Shown piece after piece: positions 1-7,871 of a stretch of DNA of 64,000 nt (its first letter is position 1; each line of letters starts with the position of its first letter). The translations under genes were made by a program, and so were the position numbers. The notes below the pieces were generated by a model. That model saw nothing but the letters and a program-made list of their open reading frames with translations. It was not told where the DNA came from and searched no databases. Source of the stretch: Micromonospora echinospora (GTDB lineage: Bacteria; Actinomycetota; Actinomycetes; Mycobacteriales; Micromonosporaceae); contig NZ_LT607413.1 of the NCBI RefSeq assembly GCF_900091495.1, positions 1,488,001 through 1,552,000 on the forward strand. Direction: 5' to 3'.

Positions 1-566
1 GTCGAGCCCAACCGGCGCAGCCCCTGGGCGCGAGTGGTCAACTCGCGATCCAGCTCCCGGCACAACAGATCATCGATCTCCGGCTGGGGTCCGCCGTAAT
101 CGGTGAGCGCAACCAACGCCTTGGACAGATCGGCCGTCGCGGAAACCCGTAGACGCGCACCGTCGCGATAGGCACCGCCAGCACGCGTGGCCCAGTACCG
201 ACGCGCGAGGAACGGCACTGCGATCACGCCGAGAATCGGAAAGCCGTCGTGCACCAGGCCAAGCGAGATCGAGCTCAGCGGCAAACCGTGGCTGAAATTG
301 GTGGTGCCGTCGATGGGGTCGAGCACCCAGTAGGTGTCGGGGTCACCCACTGCGCCGGTCTCCTCGCCGAGAAAGCCGATATCTGTGGCCCCCTGGGACA
401 ACGCGGCGTGCACGAGGCGTTCGACGGCGACGTCGACATCCGTCACGATCTCGTGGGCGTCCTTCTGCCGAACAGCGGTGAAGGGATTTGTCAGGACATA
501 GTCGACTGCCTTGTCGATGGCGTCATGCGCGACCGGCAACAGCGCATCAGGATCAGGCCGTGGCAT
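1..566 (-). CDS. Inositol monophosphatase family phosphatase (C-terminus beyond window)
   Basis: Metal-dependent sugar/inositol phosphate phosphatase of the IMPase/SuhB superfamily, cytosolic. The reading frame starts at an ATG at 566 and runs leftward off the window, so only about 188 N-terminal residues are visible. Two metal-binding signatures of the family are present in order: a GEE motif (in FLGEETG) and WVLDPIDGTTNF, whose aspartates bind the catalytic Mg2+ ions. The substrate cannot be told from these motifs; inositol-1-phosphate, histidinol phosphate or fructose-1,6-bisphosphate are all possible within the superfamily. The family call is secure, the exact substrate is not. Confidence 0.88.
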   Translation of the reverse strand, partial: MPRPDPDALLPVAHDAIDKAVDYVLTNPFTAVRQKDAHEIVTDVDVAVERLVHAALSQGATDIGFLGEETGAVGDPDTYWVLDPIDGTTNFSHGLPLSSISLGLVHDGFPILGVIAVPFLARRYWATRAGGAYRDGARLRVSATADLSKALVALTDYGGPQPEIDDLLCRELDRELTTRAQGLRRLGS

Positions 567-614
567 GAGCTGACGCAACTAAGTATCCCTGTCCTTTTCC
601 GGCAGACACAGCGC

Positions 615-752
615 TCACTCGCCGCCTCCTGGGGTGCCGATCTCGATCATCCGCTGCACCGAAGCCGGCGCCCGCACCGCGACGTCAGGATCCACATGTA
701 CCTCGTCGGTCCCGTCGCGCAGTGCCCGCAGCAGAGCAGCCGGCATGACCAT
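615..752 (-). pseudogene. Possible nadA (quinolinate synthase) 3' remnant
   Basis: A 45-codon frame from ATG 752 to a stop at 615. The peptide ends with [20 protein letters not shown], which looks like the extreme C-terminus of actinobacterial quinolinate synthases (pattern VDPxVAxRAxxxVxRMI). No catalytic part or Fe-S cysteines of NadA are present, so if the resemblance is real this is a broken gene end stranded between two unrelated genes. It could instead be a short unrelated ORF. A promoter-like element lies directly upstream on the same strand. Confidence 0.38.
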
Positions 753-825
753 CTTCGTGAACCGGAGCGTTCCCGAGAGCCAATGCTCGCTTGGCCTTCC
801 TGCCGGCCAGCATCGCTGCTGGTCA

Positions 826-854
826 GTTGTACCGGCGGTCCTGTGGCCTGTCAA
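826..854 (-). promoter_or_regulatory. Sigma70-type promoter candidate, leftward
   Basis: Read on the minus strand there is a perfect TTGACA (849-854), a 17-bp spacer and TACAAC (826-831). This would start transcription near 819, just ahead of the short frame ending at 615 and in line with the inositol-phosphatase gene. The match is sequence-only. Confidence 0.5.
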
Positions 855-985
855 CGAATCCATTCGTCGTCACGACGCGGTCACGGACGGTGCGGCAGGG
901 CGAGGGCCGACGCAGGGCGAGGCTTCCGACAAGACGGCGGTGGCCACGTCTCGTGAGCGCCGGCGCCGGGAGGCCCAATCCTGCC

Positions 986-1909
986 TCAGCCATCCTGGTG
1001 CCAGAGAAATGGCGCCCACAGCGCTCGCGAGGATCCCGTGCGCAACGTCCTGACTCTGTTGCCGAGCTCCTGCCCCGCCCTTTCGTCCTGCCCCGCATTC
1101 TGCGCGAGCCAGGTGACCATCTCGACTTCCAGGACATCCGCCATCAGGTCGTAACCAGGCCAGTCGAGCACGTCGAAGCCGTAACTGTCCGCGAACTCCC
1201 GATACTCGCCGACCGAGTGCCATCCGAGCCGGTCGTAGTAGAGCGCGGCGGGTACGAGATCCAGCTCGCGCGGCCCCACCGCCACTGTGCCCAGATCGCC
1301 CAGCACCGGCCTGCCACGGCGATCCCGGAAGACGTTGCACACATTCGCGTCGCCATGGACGACACCCGGCCGGAGTGCGAACGCCAGCCGTGTGTACCTG
1401 TTCGCCAGTCGGTCCAGCAGAGCACCGATGAACAACTTGTCCTCGTTGGCCAGCGCCGTCGCGTTCGCGAGAAAGCGATGCGCTCGGCGGAACGGGTCCG
1501 CACGCGGCATCGCGACGTCGGCAGGCGGTTCCAGAGCGTGCAACTGCCGGAGCAGGGACGCCAACTCCGCCGGGGTGCCGTAGCTGATCTCGTCTCCCAC
1601 CGACTCCCACAGCGTCACGAAATGGTCGCCGACGCGCAGCGGCTGAGCTATCTCAAGCGGACGAACCGTGGGAACCGACGTCCCGGCCAGCCATCTGGCG
1701 ACCTTGATCTCTCGCTCGGCCTCGGCCGCGCGCGCGTCCCCCCGCCCGACTCGCGCCACCACAGTTCGCGCGGAAAGCCAGAAAACCGCGTTCTCACCGA
1801 GGCGGATCAACTCCCCGCCGGAGGTGCACACGTGATTCGTCGAGCACGCCTCCCGCAGAATCAGCCACGCGCGCTCTGCGTCGAATGAGTCGTTCGGGAC
1901 CCGTGCCAT
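986..1909 (-). CDS. Aminoglycoside/choline kinase-like phosphotransferase family protein
   Basis: Predicted 307-residue kinase-fold phosphotransferase (APH family) that would move phosphate from a nucleotide to a small hydroxylated molecule. The Brenner-type catalytic loop VHGDANVCN lies near residue 182 and the metal-binding aspartate, in VLGDLG, near residue 202. I chose ATG 1909 because AGGAG sits 7 nt upstream; a longer in-frame extension to 1984 has no such site. The family covers resistance enzymes, fructosamine kinases and housekeeping kinases, and nothing here proves drug resistance. It stands alone, followed by a 530-bp region of small features. Confidence 0.85.
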   Translation of the reverse strand: MARVPNDSFDAERAWLILREACSTNHVCTSGGELIRLGENAVFWLSARTVVARVGRGDARAAEAEREIKVARWLAGTSVPTVRPLEIAQPLRVGDHFVTLWESVGDEISYGTPAELASLLRQLHALEPPADVAMPRADPFRRAHRFLANATALANEDKLFIGALLDRLANRYTRLAFALRPGVVHGDANVCNVFRDRRGRPVLGDLGTVAVGPRELDLVPAALYYDRLGWHSVGEYREFADSYGFDVLDWPGYDLMADVLEVEMVTWLAQNAGQDERAGQELGNRVRTLRTGSSRALWAPFLWHQDG

Positions 1910-2156
1910 AAAACGCTCCTTGTCGGTTCGCCACGCTTCCGCGATTTCGCCATGCGCACGCGCATCGCGTTGCCGCGAGGGCAACGCTCAGGGTCACGTC
2001 GATGACGCCGGAAGGCGCCCGCTGTGTTCGGCACGCACGGAAACGGTAAGGCAGGCGCTCCATCGGGCAGGCACCGATATTCGAGGACTCCGAAAATGTG
2101 TCGCCTTTTCCGCTTGATTGATGGAATCGTCGATACTAGATGGATAAATGGCAGAC

Positions 2157-2173
2157 CAGCACAATTTGTGCTG
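2157..2173. promoter_or_regulatory. Perfect 17-bp palindrome (operator-like)
   Basis: CAGCACAA-T-TTGTGCTG, perfect 8-bp arms around one base, in a relatively AT-rich stretch upstream of the small CxxC gene and the PPOX gene. The size and symmetry fit a dimeric repressor site; no protein can be assigned to it. Confidence 0.4.
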
Positions 2174-2200
2174 ATCTAAGTCGGAATCTCCCGTCACAGA

Positions 2201-2228
2201 AGGCGGTGGGCTACCGGTCCCACCGCCT
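2201..2228. terminator. Stem-loop with perfect 10-bp stem
   Basis: AGGCGGTGGG pairs with CCCACCGCCT across an 8-base loop. There is no U tract, as is usual in high-GC actinobacteria. It lies between the divergently read phosphotransferase upstream region and the small gene at 2259, so it may act as a terminator/insulator or as part of a leader RNA. Confidence 0.4.
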
Positions 2229-2258
2229 GGTTCGACCACCGGACGGGCGTTGTCGATA

Positions 2259-2447
2259 ATGGACGTTGCCACCCTGACGATGTTGAGGCAGGCTCGTTCT
2301 GCCGCACGGGAACTGGCCTGGGCGCAGATGGTCGAGAACCGTGGGAGCCCGCCCGGGACAGCGGGCCGATGCCCACTGTGCTTGACGGCCAGACAGGCAC
2401 GTTGCCACCCTTGGCACCTAGGGGCACGAGGAGCTTTTCATGGGTGA
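2259..2447 (+). CDS. Small CxxC-containing protein (hypothetical)
   Basis: A 62-residue frame from ATG 2259 (in-frame TTG at 2250) overlapping the start of the next gene by 8 nt. It has a charged helical N-terminal half and then GRCPLC followed by another cysteine in RCHPWH, a layout like small zinc-ribbon actinobacterial proteins; the small gene at 54012 in this window has a similar GRCPMC...C arrangement. Overlap with the PPOX gene suggests translational coupling. No function is assignable, and the frame could be chance. Confidence 0.4.
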   Translation: MDVATLTMLRQARSAARELAWAQMVENRGSPPGTAGRCPLCLTARQARCHPWHLGARGAFHG

Positions 2448-2865
2448 CACCAGACTCAAGAACGGCAGCCTCACGGTAGCTCCCTCGCACCTGGAAAAGA
2501 TGGCGCGCCTGTTCCGGGCCCCGGTCATCGCGTCGCTTTCCACAGTGAGTCCAGCCGGGCAGCCGCAGTCCAGTCCCCTGTGGGTCAAATTCGACGATGG
2601 CCAGCTCCTGTTCTCCACAGCGGCGAACCGGCTGAAGGTCCGCTACATGCTGATCAATCCCCGGGTGAGCCTTCTGGCGTGGGATCCGGAGGTCCCGGGC
2701 AGCTACATCGAAGTACGCGGCACTGCCTCGATGTCGCCTGAGGGTGCGATGGAGTTGATCGACGAACTGTCGCTCGCTTACCGCGGCACGCACTGGGTCC
2801 CCCAGCCGGGCGAGACGCGGGTCTTGGTTCGGGTGAACCCGACGAAGACCTTCTCGCGGGCCTGA
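2440..2865 (+). CDS. PPOX-class F420/FMN-dependent oxidoreductase
   Basis: A 141-residue single-domain split-barrel flavin/deazaflavin protein of the pyridoxamine-5'-phosphate oxidase-like class. The flavin-binding beta strands are recognisable (VIASLSTVSPAGQPQSSPLW, then LLFSTAANRLKVRYM, then a central VSLLAWDPE strand). Actinobacterial members of this type mostly use F420 to reduce small molecules. AGGAG stands 8-10 nt upstream of ATG 2440. A HAD hydrolase and a UbiD decarboxylase follow on the same strand, so the three may form one transcription unit. The substrate is unknown. Confidence 0.85.
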   Translation: MGDTRLKNGSLTVAPSHLEKMARLFRAPVIASLSTVSPAGQPQSSPLWVKFDDGQLLFSTAANRLKVRYMLINPRVSLLAWDPEVPGSYIEVRGTASMSPEGAMELIDELSLAYRGTHWVPQPGETRVLVRVNPTKTFSRA

Positions 2866-2973
2866 CGTCCGCTCCACAAGGCACCGTCACCGCACAGGAA
2901 GGGCACGTGCGGCGGCCGGCCTGACGTCCACTCCACAGGCAACGCCGCCATACGAGGAGGGCACGTGCGACGC
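2861..2973 (+). repeat. Imperfect tandem duplication across HAD leader and start codon
   Basis: CCTGACGTCC(G/A)CTCCACA begins at 2861 and again at 2920, and GGGCACGTGCG at 2901 and again at 2959, so a unit of about 58-59 bp is present twice. The second copy provides the ribosome-binding site and GTG of the HAD gene. The first copy carries a matching GG(A)AGGGCACGTG start-like sequence directly after the PPOX stop codon. Confidence 0.7.
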
Positions 2974-3717
2974 ACGATAAGAGCAGTGCTGTTTGATGTC
3001 GACGACACGCTCATCGACTACGCAGGTGCGGAGTATGACGGGATCGTCAGTTACCTCCGCTCTCTAGGGGTGGAGGTCGATATCAATGTTGCAGCGGCCA
3101 GGTTCGGGGAGCTGCAGGAGTTTCACTTCAAGCGCTTCCTCGCCGGCCGAACCGACTACGTGGGGCAGGCGCGCTCGCTCGCAAAGGACATGATTGCCTG
3201 GATGAAAGTGCGCTCGACGGGTGATCCGTACCGCTGGTTCCTGGGTTATCGCGAGCGTTACGAAGCGTCGCTGCGGCTCTTCCCCGATGTCCTTGATGGG
3301 CTCGCCTCGCTGGGCAACGTGCCCTTGGGAATCGTGAGCAACAGCGACACCGCCTTTTCGCGGGTCAAGCTCCAGCGGGTCGGCCTGCTCTCCCGGTTCA
3401 ACTGTGTTGTCGGCGTCGACGCGGCGGGCGTGTCGAAACCGCACCCCCGCATCTTCCACACGGGCTGCGCGGCGTTGGGGTACCCACCGGCTGTGACCGC
3501 GTATGTGGGCGACAACAAGCTTGGAGACGCAGTTGCTGCCGACGCGGCCGGCCTGCTTGGTGTGTGGGTCAACAGGTCCGGTGCCGGTGGAGACGGGCTG
3601 ACCGACCTCCGGCAGCTAGCTGCGACGCTGGAGCTGGATTCCGGCCCGGCCGCAACGCCTCCGCAACGACAAGGTCGGCCGGATTGGCGGAAACCGCTCG
3701 CGCCACACTCCGTTTGA
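2965..3717 (+). CDS. HAD-superfamily hydrolase
   Basis: Cytosolic phosphatase of the haloacid-dehalogenase superfamily, 250 residues. The four HAD motifs are in order: DVDDTLID (nucleophile Asp) at the N-terminus, VSNSD (motif II), SKPHP with the conserved Lys, and YVGDNKLGDAVAADAAG (motif IV acidic pair). GTG 2965 is preceded by GAGGAGG, so this start is well supported. The last 45 residues form a Pro/Arg-rich tail not needed for the fold. It lies 99 bp after the PPOX gene and 59 bp before UbiD. Its substrate is not evident. Confidence 0.88.
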   Translation: MRRTIRAVLFDVDDTLIDYAGAEYDGIVSYLRSLGVEVDINVAAARFGELQEFHFKRFLAGRTDYVGQARSLAKDMIAWMKVRSTGDPYRWFLGYRERYEASLRLFPDVLDGLASLGNVPLGIVSNSDTAFSRVKLQRVGLLSRFNCVVGVDAAGVSKPHPRIFHTGCAALGYPPAVTAYVGDNKLGDAVAADAAGLLGVWVNRSGAGGDGLTDLRQLAATLELDSGPAATPPQRQGRPDWRKPLAPHSV

Positions 3718-3776
3718 CGTCGCTGTCGAGCAGTTCCGCCCAGTTGCCGGAGACAGAGATGATTGGAGAACCCGCC

Positions 3777-5264
3777 ATGGATGATCCCCCATCCCCGAAA
3801 GACCGCCCCAGGAGCTTTCGTGAATACCTGGGCCGTCTGGATGAGCTCGGAGACCTGCGGAGGATCGAGTGGGAGGTGGACACTGCGTTCGAAATCGGCG
3901 CGGTCACACGCCACAGCAGCGAGGTCTGCGCACCGGTTCCGCTGTTCACCAACATTCGCGGACACAGCGGGTATCGCATGGCGGGGGCGCCCCTCGCTTA
4001 CAGTTCCTCCGCCGAAACCCGGATGGCCCGGGTAGCGATCGCACTCGGGCTGCCTCCGACGACCCCCGGCGGACGCATCGTCGAAGTACTCGCTGCGGCG
4101 ATGCACCGGGAGCCCATCGCACCAGTTGTCGTGGACGACGCGCCGTGCCAGGAGAATGTGCTGGTCGGCGATGCGGCGGACCTGACGGGTCTACCGAGCC
4201 CGTTGCTGCATGTCGGAGACGGTGGCCCTTATGTCAACACCATAGGCATCTTCGTGGTCGCCAGCCCGGACCGGAAATGGACGAACTGGTCGGTCGCCCG
4301 GGCGATGCTGATCGACGGCAAGCGGATGACCGGCATCGTCAGTGCCAACCAGCACAACAACGTGATCCGTCGGATGTGGCAGCAACGCGGTGAGCCGATG
4401 CCGTTCGCACTTGTTCAGGGCCCCGAGCCAAGCGCGATGTTCGTCGGCGGTATGCCGCTGCCCGACGGGGTGGACGAAGCAGGTTTCCTCGGTGGACTGT
4501 TCGGCGAGCCGATGAAGACCGTGCGCTGCAAGACCGTGGATCTCGAGGTTCCCGCATCTGCCGAGCTGGTCATCGAGGGCTACCTGGCCAACGATGAGAC
4601 CTGGCTTGAGGGGCCTACTGGCGAATACCACGGATATCTGCCGAATGTACGCAAACAGCGCCCCGTGTACCACGTCACCGCGATCACTCACCGGGACGAG
4701 CCGATCCTTCCCGTCGTCTGCGCTGGCAAACCGGTTGACGAGGACCACACGATCTGCGGCCCCGGAATCGCAGCTGTCCTGCTGGAGGAGTTGCGTCGCG
4801 TCAACCTGCCAGCCATGTCAGCCTGGGTCGTCCCAGAAAGCGCCTGCACCCTGCTGGCCGTTCGCGTCTCTCCGGACTGGGCGCAGCTCACGGGGCTGAC
4901 CTCGATCGACCTCGCGCGACGCATCCTCGATGTCTGTAAGGCTCCGGACGCCGCTCACGCCGGATGGTGGATCAACAGGCTGATGGTCGTCGACCACGAC
5001 ATCGACCTCACCGACATGCGCGACCTGCTCTGGGCCTGGTCCACCCGGTGCCATCCGGTCACCGGCCGGGTGATCGTCATGGACCAGCCGATCCCGGCCG
5101 GCGTCGTGTTCTATTCGGACGCGGAACGCAGCGCGGCACGCGGTCCGGTCGAAGTGTTGGACTGCCTACTGCCCATCGGAGACAAAGCGCCGCGCAGCAC
5201 CGCCTTCTCCGTCAACTTTCCCCCGGACCTGCAGCGGCGGGTGCTACAGAGGTTGACCGACTGA
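3777..5264 (+). CDS. UbiD-family prenyl-FMN-dependent (de)carboxylase
   Basis: A 495-residue member of the UbiD/Fdc family, which uses prenylated FMN to decarboxylate aromatic or alpha,beta-unsaturated acids. The length equals the family norm. The catalytic acidic region LEGPTGEYHGY (around residues 275-287) is present, as are typical segments such as PVVCAGKPVDEDHTICG. I set the start at ATG 3777, with GGAG 8 nt upstream; the open frame extends back into the HAD gene but without a ribosome-binding site. No UbiX prenyltransferase gene is visible in the window, so the cofactor would have to be made elsewhere. It may share a transcript with the HAD and PPOX genes. Confidence 0.9.
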   Translation: MDDPPSPKDRPRSFREYLGRLDELGDLRRIEWEVDTAFEIGAVTRHSSEVCAPVPLFTNIRGHSGYRMAGAPLAYSSSAETRMARVAIALGLPPTTPGGRIVEVLAAAMHREPIAPVVVDDAPCQENVLVGDAADLTGLPSPLLHVGDGGPYVNTIGIFVVASPDRKWTNWSVARAMLIDGKRMTGIVSANQHNNVIRRMWQQRGEPMPFALVQGPEPSAMFVGGMPLPDGVDEAGFLGGLFGEPMKTVRCKTVDLEVPASAELVIEGYLANDETWLEGPTGEYHGYLPNVRKQRPVYHVTAITHRDEPILPVVCAGKPVDEDHTICGPGIAAVLLEELRRVNLPAMSAWVVPESACTLLAVRVSPDWAQLTGLTSIDLARRILDVCKAPDAAHAGWWINRLMVVDHDIDLTDMRDLLWAWSTRCHPVTGRVIVMDQPIPAGVVFYSDAERSAARGPVEVLDCLLPIGDKAPRSTAFSVNFPPDLQRRVLQRLTD

Positions 5265-5280
5265 CGCCCGCCTGGCCCGG

Positions 5281-5778
5281 TCAGGGCAGGCGGCCCTGTT
5301 CGACGAGGCGGCCGAACTTCCGCAGCGCCCCGGTCAGGCTGACCTTCGAGCCGGGCCAGAGCACCGGCCAGGCGACCCGCCCGGCCGCGCCACCGGGCAG
5401 GTGGAACCACTCGTGCCACACCACCTGGGTCCGGCCGCCCTGCATCGGGGTGCAGCGCAGCACGCCAGGGCCGCGCAGCAGCCGCCCGCAGTGCACCACA
5501 CCCACCTCGTACGGCGCGTCGACCCGGACCACCCGCATCTCGTCGCGGAGCGCGGCAGGCCCGATCGCGGTGACCGCCTCGATCAGGCTCCCCTCGCCGC
5601 CGTCCCCCTCGACGACGCGAACCCTGGTGAACGGGATCCACTCCGACTGGCGTTCCCACGCGGTGAAGGCGGCGAAGACCCGCTCGGCGGGCGCGTCGAC
5701 GATCACCGTCGCGGTGACCTCGCCGGCGCCGGGCTGGGCGGCCTCCCGCAGCTCCTCCGAGCCTCCCGGTGCGCTCAC
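5281..5778 (-). CDS. SRPBCC (START/Bet v1-like) family protein
   Basis: A 165-residue helix-grip domain protein. It begins the fold at GEVTATVIVDAPAERVFAAF and W(E)RQSEWIPFT, the usual first strand and helices of polyketide-cyclase/SRPBCC proteins, and ends with the long helix after WPVLWPGSKVSLTGALRKFG. Such proteins bind hydrophobic ligands; the ligand cannot be inferred. Its start overlaps the end of the DivIVA-domain gene by 4 nt (ATGA), so the two are translated from one message. Confidence 0.85.
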   Translation of the reverse strand: MSAPGGSEELREAAQPGAGEVTATVIVDAPAERVFAAFTAWERQSEWIPFTRVRVVEGDGGEGSLIEAVTAIGPAALRDEMRVVRVDAPYEVGVVHCGRLLRGPGVLRCTPMQGGRTQVVWHEWFHLPGGAAGRVAWPVLWPGSKVSLTGALRKFGRLVEQGRLP

Positions 5779-6326
5779 GCCGTCTCCGACCGTACGACCG
5801 CGTCGGGTTGGCCGGCCGGGCGGCGGTCCGTTCCGGCGTCGTCCGTGTCGCCGGCCTCCTCCGTGCCCCCACCGGCGTCGGGGGTGGTGGCGGTGTCGGC
5901 CGGGGAGTCCGCGTCGGCCGGCACGGGACCGGCGGGCGGGGTGCCGTCGGCGGCGACCGGGGCACCGGCCAGGGAAGCCAGTCGGGTGTCCCGCAGTTCG
6001 TCGGCCTCGGCCGTACGTCCCTCCCGCAAGGCGGCGACCTCCGCTTCCAGCACCCCGATCAACTCGGACTTGTACCCGATGTCGTAGGCCGCCCGGCGCA
6101 ACGCCTGGTCGACCTGGTCCATCCGGTACCCCCGCAGTGCGGTGTCGAAACGAACCCCGCCGATGTCCGGCTCGGCGAGCGGACGACCGCCGGGCAGCGG
6201 CACCGCCCGACCGTCCGGCTCGACCGGGACCAGGCCCGGATCACGACCGGTGACCAGAACCGTCACACCGAACACCACCGCCGCGACGGTCAACGCCACG
6301 ACCAGCAGGAGCAGAAGCTGACCCAT
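5775..6326 (-). CDS. Membrane-anchored DivIVA-domain protein
   Basis: A 183-residue protein. Residues 1-27 are a transmembrane helix (GQLLLLLVVALTVAAVVFGV), followed by a short linker and a DivIVA-type segment, RFDTALRGYRMDQVDQALRR, and a coiled coil (ELIGVLEAEVAALREG). The tail is Ala/Pro/Asp-rich and probably disordered. DivIVA domains bind curved membrane and organise polar growth in actinobacteria. It is the first gene of a two-gene operon with the SRPBCC gene and is divergent from the folP2-like gene. Confidence 0.85.
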   Translation of the reverse strand: MGQLLLLLVVALTVAAVVFGVTVLVTGRDPGLVPVEPDGRAVPLPGGRPLAEPDIGGVRFDTALRGYRMDQVDQALRRAAYDIGYKSELIGVLEAEVAALREGRTAEADELRDTRLASLAGAPVAADGTPPAGPVPADADSPADTATTPDAGGGTEEAGDTDDAGTDRRPAGQPDAVVRSETA

Positions 6327-6475
6327 GCACAGATCGTGGCATGACGATCGCCGTCGGGCGACCCCCGGACCACATCGTGCCGTCGATCAACCCGGACGGG
6401 GACCTCGGCACGCCGGCATGCGGCGGACCGGCTAGCGTCGGCACGGTCGGTTACGGGCGGGGTTCGGGAGGCGAC

Positions 6476-7345
6476 ATGGCCAGGACGCTGCGGCTCGGTG
6501 CGCGTACGTTCGCCCCGGGCGAGCTGGTGGTGATGGCGATCGTCAACCGCACCCCGGACTCGTTCTTCGACCGGGGCGCGACCTACGCCGCCGACAGTGC
6601 CCTGCGGGCCGTGGAGCGGGCGGTAGCCGAGGGCGCCGAGATCATCGACATCGGCGGGGTGAAGGCCGGCCCCGGCGACGAGGTGGACGTCGCCGAGGAG
6701 ATCCGCCGTACGGTCGACACCATCGCCGCCGTCCGCCGCGCCTTCCCGGACGTGGTCATCTCGATCGACACCTGGCGGGCCGAGGTGGCGGTGGAGGCGG
6801 TGGCCGCCGGGGCGGACCTGCTCAACGACACCTGGTCCGGGGCGGATCCGGCGTTGGCCCGGGTCGCCGCCGAGACCGGCGCGGGACTGGTCTGCTCGCA
6901 CGCCGGTGGGCTGGCGCCGCGCACCCGGCCGCATCGGGCCGCCTTCGAGGACGTGGTGGCCGACGTGCTGACCACGGTGACCGGGCTGGCCGACCGGGCG
7001 GTGGCGCTCGGGGTGCGTGCCGACGGCATCCTCATCGACCCGGCGCACGACTTCGGCAAGAACACCCGTCACTCGCTGGAGATCACCCGACGGCTCGACG
7101 AGCTGGCCGGGACCGGGTGGCCGCTGCTGGTCGCCCTGTCGAACAAGGACTTCGTCGGCGAGACCCTCGACCTGCCGGTGGCCGAACGGCTGGAGGGGAC
7201 GCTCGCCGCCACCGCCGTGTCGGCCTGGCTGGGCGCGCGGGTGTTCCGGGCGCACCAGGTGCGACAGACCCGGCGGGTGCTGGACATGGTGGCCTCGATC
7301 CGGGGGGACCGCCCGCCCACCCTCACCCGACGCGGCCTGGCCTGA
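6476..7345 (+). CDS. folP2: FolP2-type dihydropteroate synthase paralogue
   Basis: A 289-residue TIM-barrel protein of the pterin-binding family. It resembles mycobacterial FolP2: VMAIVNRTPDSFFDRG, then IDIGGVKAGPGDEVDV, HDFGKNT, ALSNKDFVGET and a final TRRVLDMVASIRG. The canonical DHPS loop reads DVGGESTRPG; here it is IDIGGVKAG, the FolP2 variant. Mycobacterial FolP2 lacks DHPS activity, so this may not make folate despite the family name. ATG 6476 has GGGAGG upstream; earlier in-frame codons lack one. It is divergent from the DivIVA-domain gene. Confidence 0.85.
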   Translation: MARTLRLGARTFAPGELVVMAIVNRTPDSFFDRGATYAADSALRAVERAVAEGAEIIDIGGVKAGPGDEVDVAEEIRRTVDTIAAVRRAFPDVVISIDTWRAEVAVEAVAAGADLLNDTWSGADPALARVAAETGAGLVCSHAGGLAPRTRPHRAAFEDVVADVLTTVTGLADRAVALGVRADGILIDPAHDFGKNTRHSLEITRRLDELAGTGWPLLVALSNKDFVGETLDLPVAERLEGTLAATAVSAWLGARVFRAHQVRQTRRVLDMVASIRGDRPPTLTRRGLA

Positions 7346-7370
7346 GCCGGACCGCGCGGCCGGTCGCCGG

Positions 7371-7748
7371 TCAGGTCCAGCGCAGAATGTTCCGCCGCCA
7401 GGCGTAGAGGATGCCGAGCGCCAGCACGGCCACGAAGATGCCCATCTCGGCGACGGTGACCAGGCCGAATCCGGGCCGGTCGAAGACCACCGCCCAGGGG
7501 AAGAGGAAGACCGCCTCGACGGCGAAGAGCACGTACAGGTACGCGTAGACGTAGTAGCGGATCTGCATCTGGGCCCAGTCGCCGCCCACCGGGTCGAGGC
7601 CGCACTCATAGCTGGCGCGCTTGCCCGGGGGATCAGCCGGACGGGCGGGACGTAACACCCGATTGGCGGAGAACGCCACTACGAAGAAGAGGACGCTCGC
7701 GGCCAGCAACAGCCCGAGCGTCGCGTACGAGCCCAGGTATCCACCCAC
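7371..7748 (-). CDS. nuoA: NADH-quinone oxidoreductase subunit A (orphan copy)
   Basis: A 125-residue three-helix membrane subunit of complex I. Helix 1 covers LGLLLAASVLFFVVAFSANR, then the conserved YECGLDPVGGDWAQMQIRYY loop (the Cys-containing loop of NuoA), then YVYAYLYVLFAVEAVFLFPW and a last helix ending in YAWRRNILRW. The start is best placed at GTG 7748, though the ribosome-binding site is weak; a longer frame to 7826 has an unlikely hydrophilic N-terminus. No other nuo gene is present, so this is an isolated copy and not part of the 14-gene operon. A dyad-rich region separates it from the divergent secreted-protein gene. Confidence 0.88.
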   Translation of the reverse strand: MGGYLGSYATLGLLLAASVLFFVVAFSANRVLRPARPADPPGKRASYECGLDPVGGDWAQMQIRYYVYAYLYVLFAVEAVFLFPWAVVFDRPGFGLVTVAEMGIFVAVLALGILYAWRRNILRWT

Positions 7749-7785
7749 GATCCGACAGCCTACCGGCCACCCGCCGACCGAACCC

Positions 7786-7831
7786 GTTACGCAACTGTTT
7801 CCCCGAGGAACAGTGTCGTGCGACAACTGTT
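7786..7831. promoter_or_regulatory. Dyad/direct-repeat cluster in divergent promoter region
   Basis: CAACTGTT occurs twice in direct orientation about 31 bp apart. The first copy also forms the inverted pair ACTGTT-n9-AACAGT. This sits between the divergent nuoA-like gene and the secreted-protein gene and could be a regulator site. It is sequence-only evidence. Confidence 0.3.
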
Positions 7832-7871
7832 ACCGAATAATGAACCCTCACCCACTGTGACCGGAGGAGAG

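Noticed and set aside
249..956. Long plus-strand frame over the inositol-monophosphatase and nadA-like region
   Set aside because: It is antisense to the well-supported minus-strand IMPase gene with the GEE and DPIDGTTNF motifs, and has low-complexity composition and no ribosome-binding site.
986..1909. Clear aminoglycoside-resistance gene
   Set aside because: The kinase fold is convincing, but this superfamily includes many non-resistance kinases and no resistance-specific residue pattern could be confirmed.
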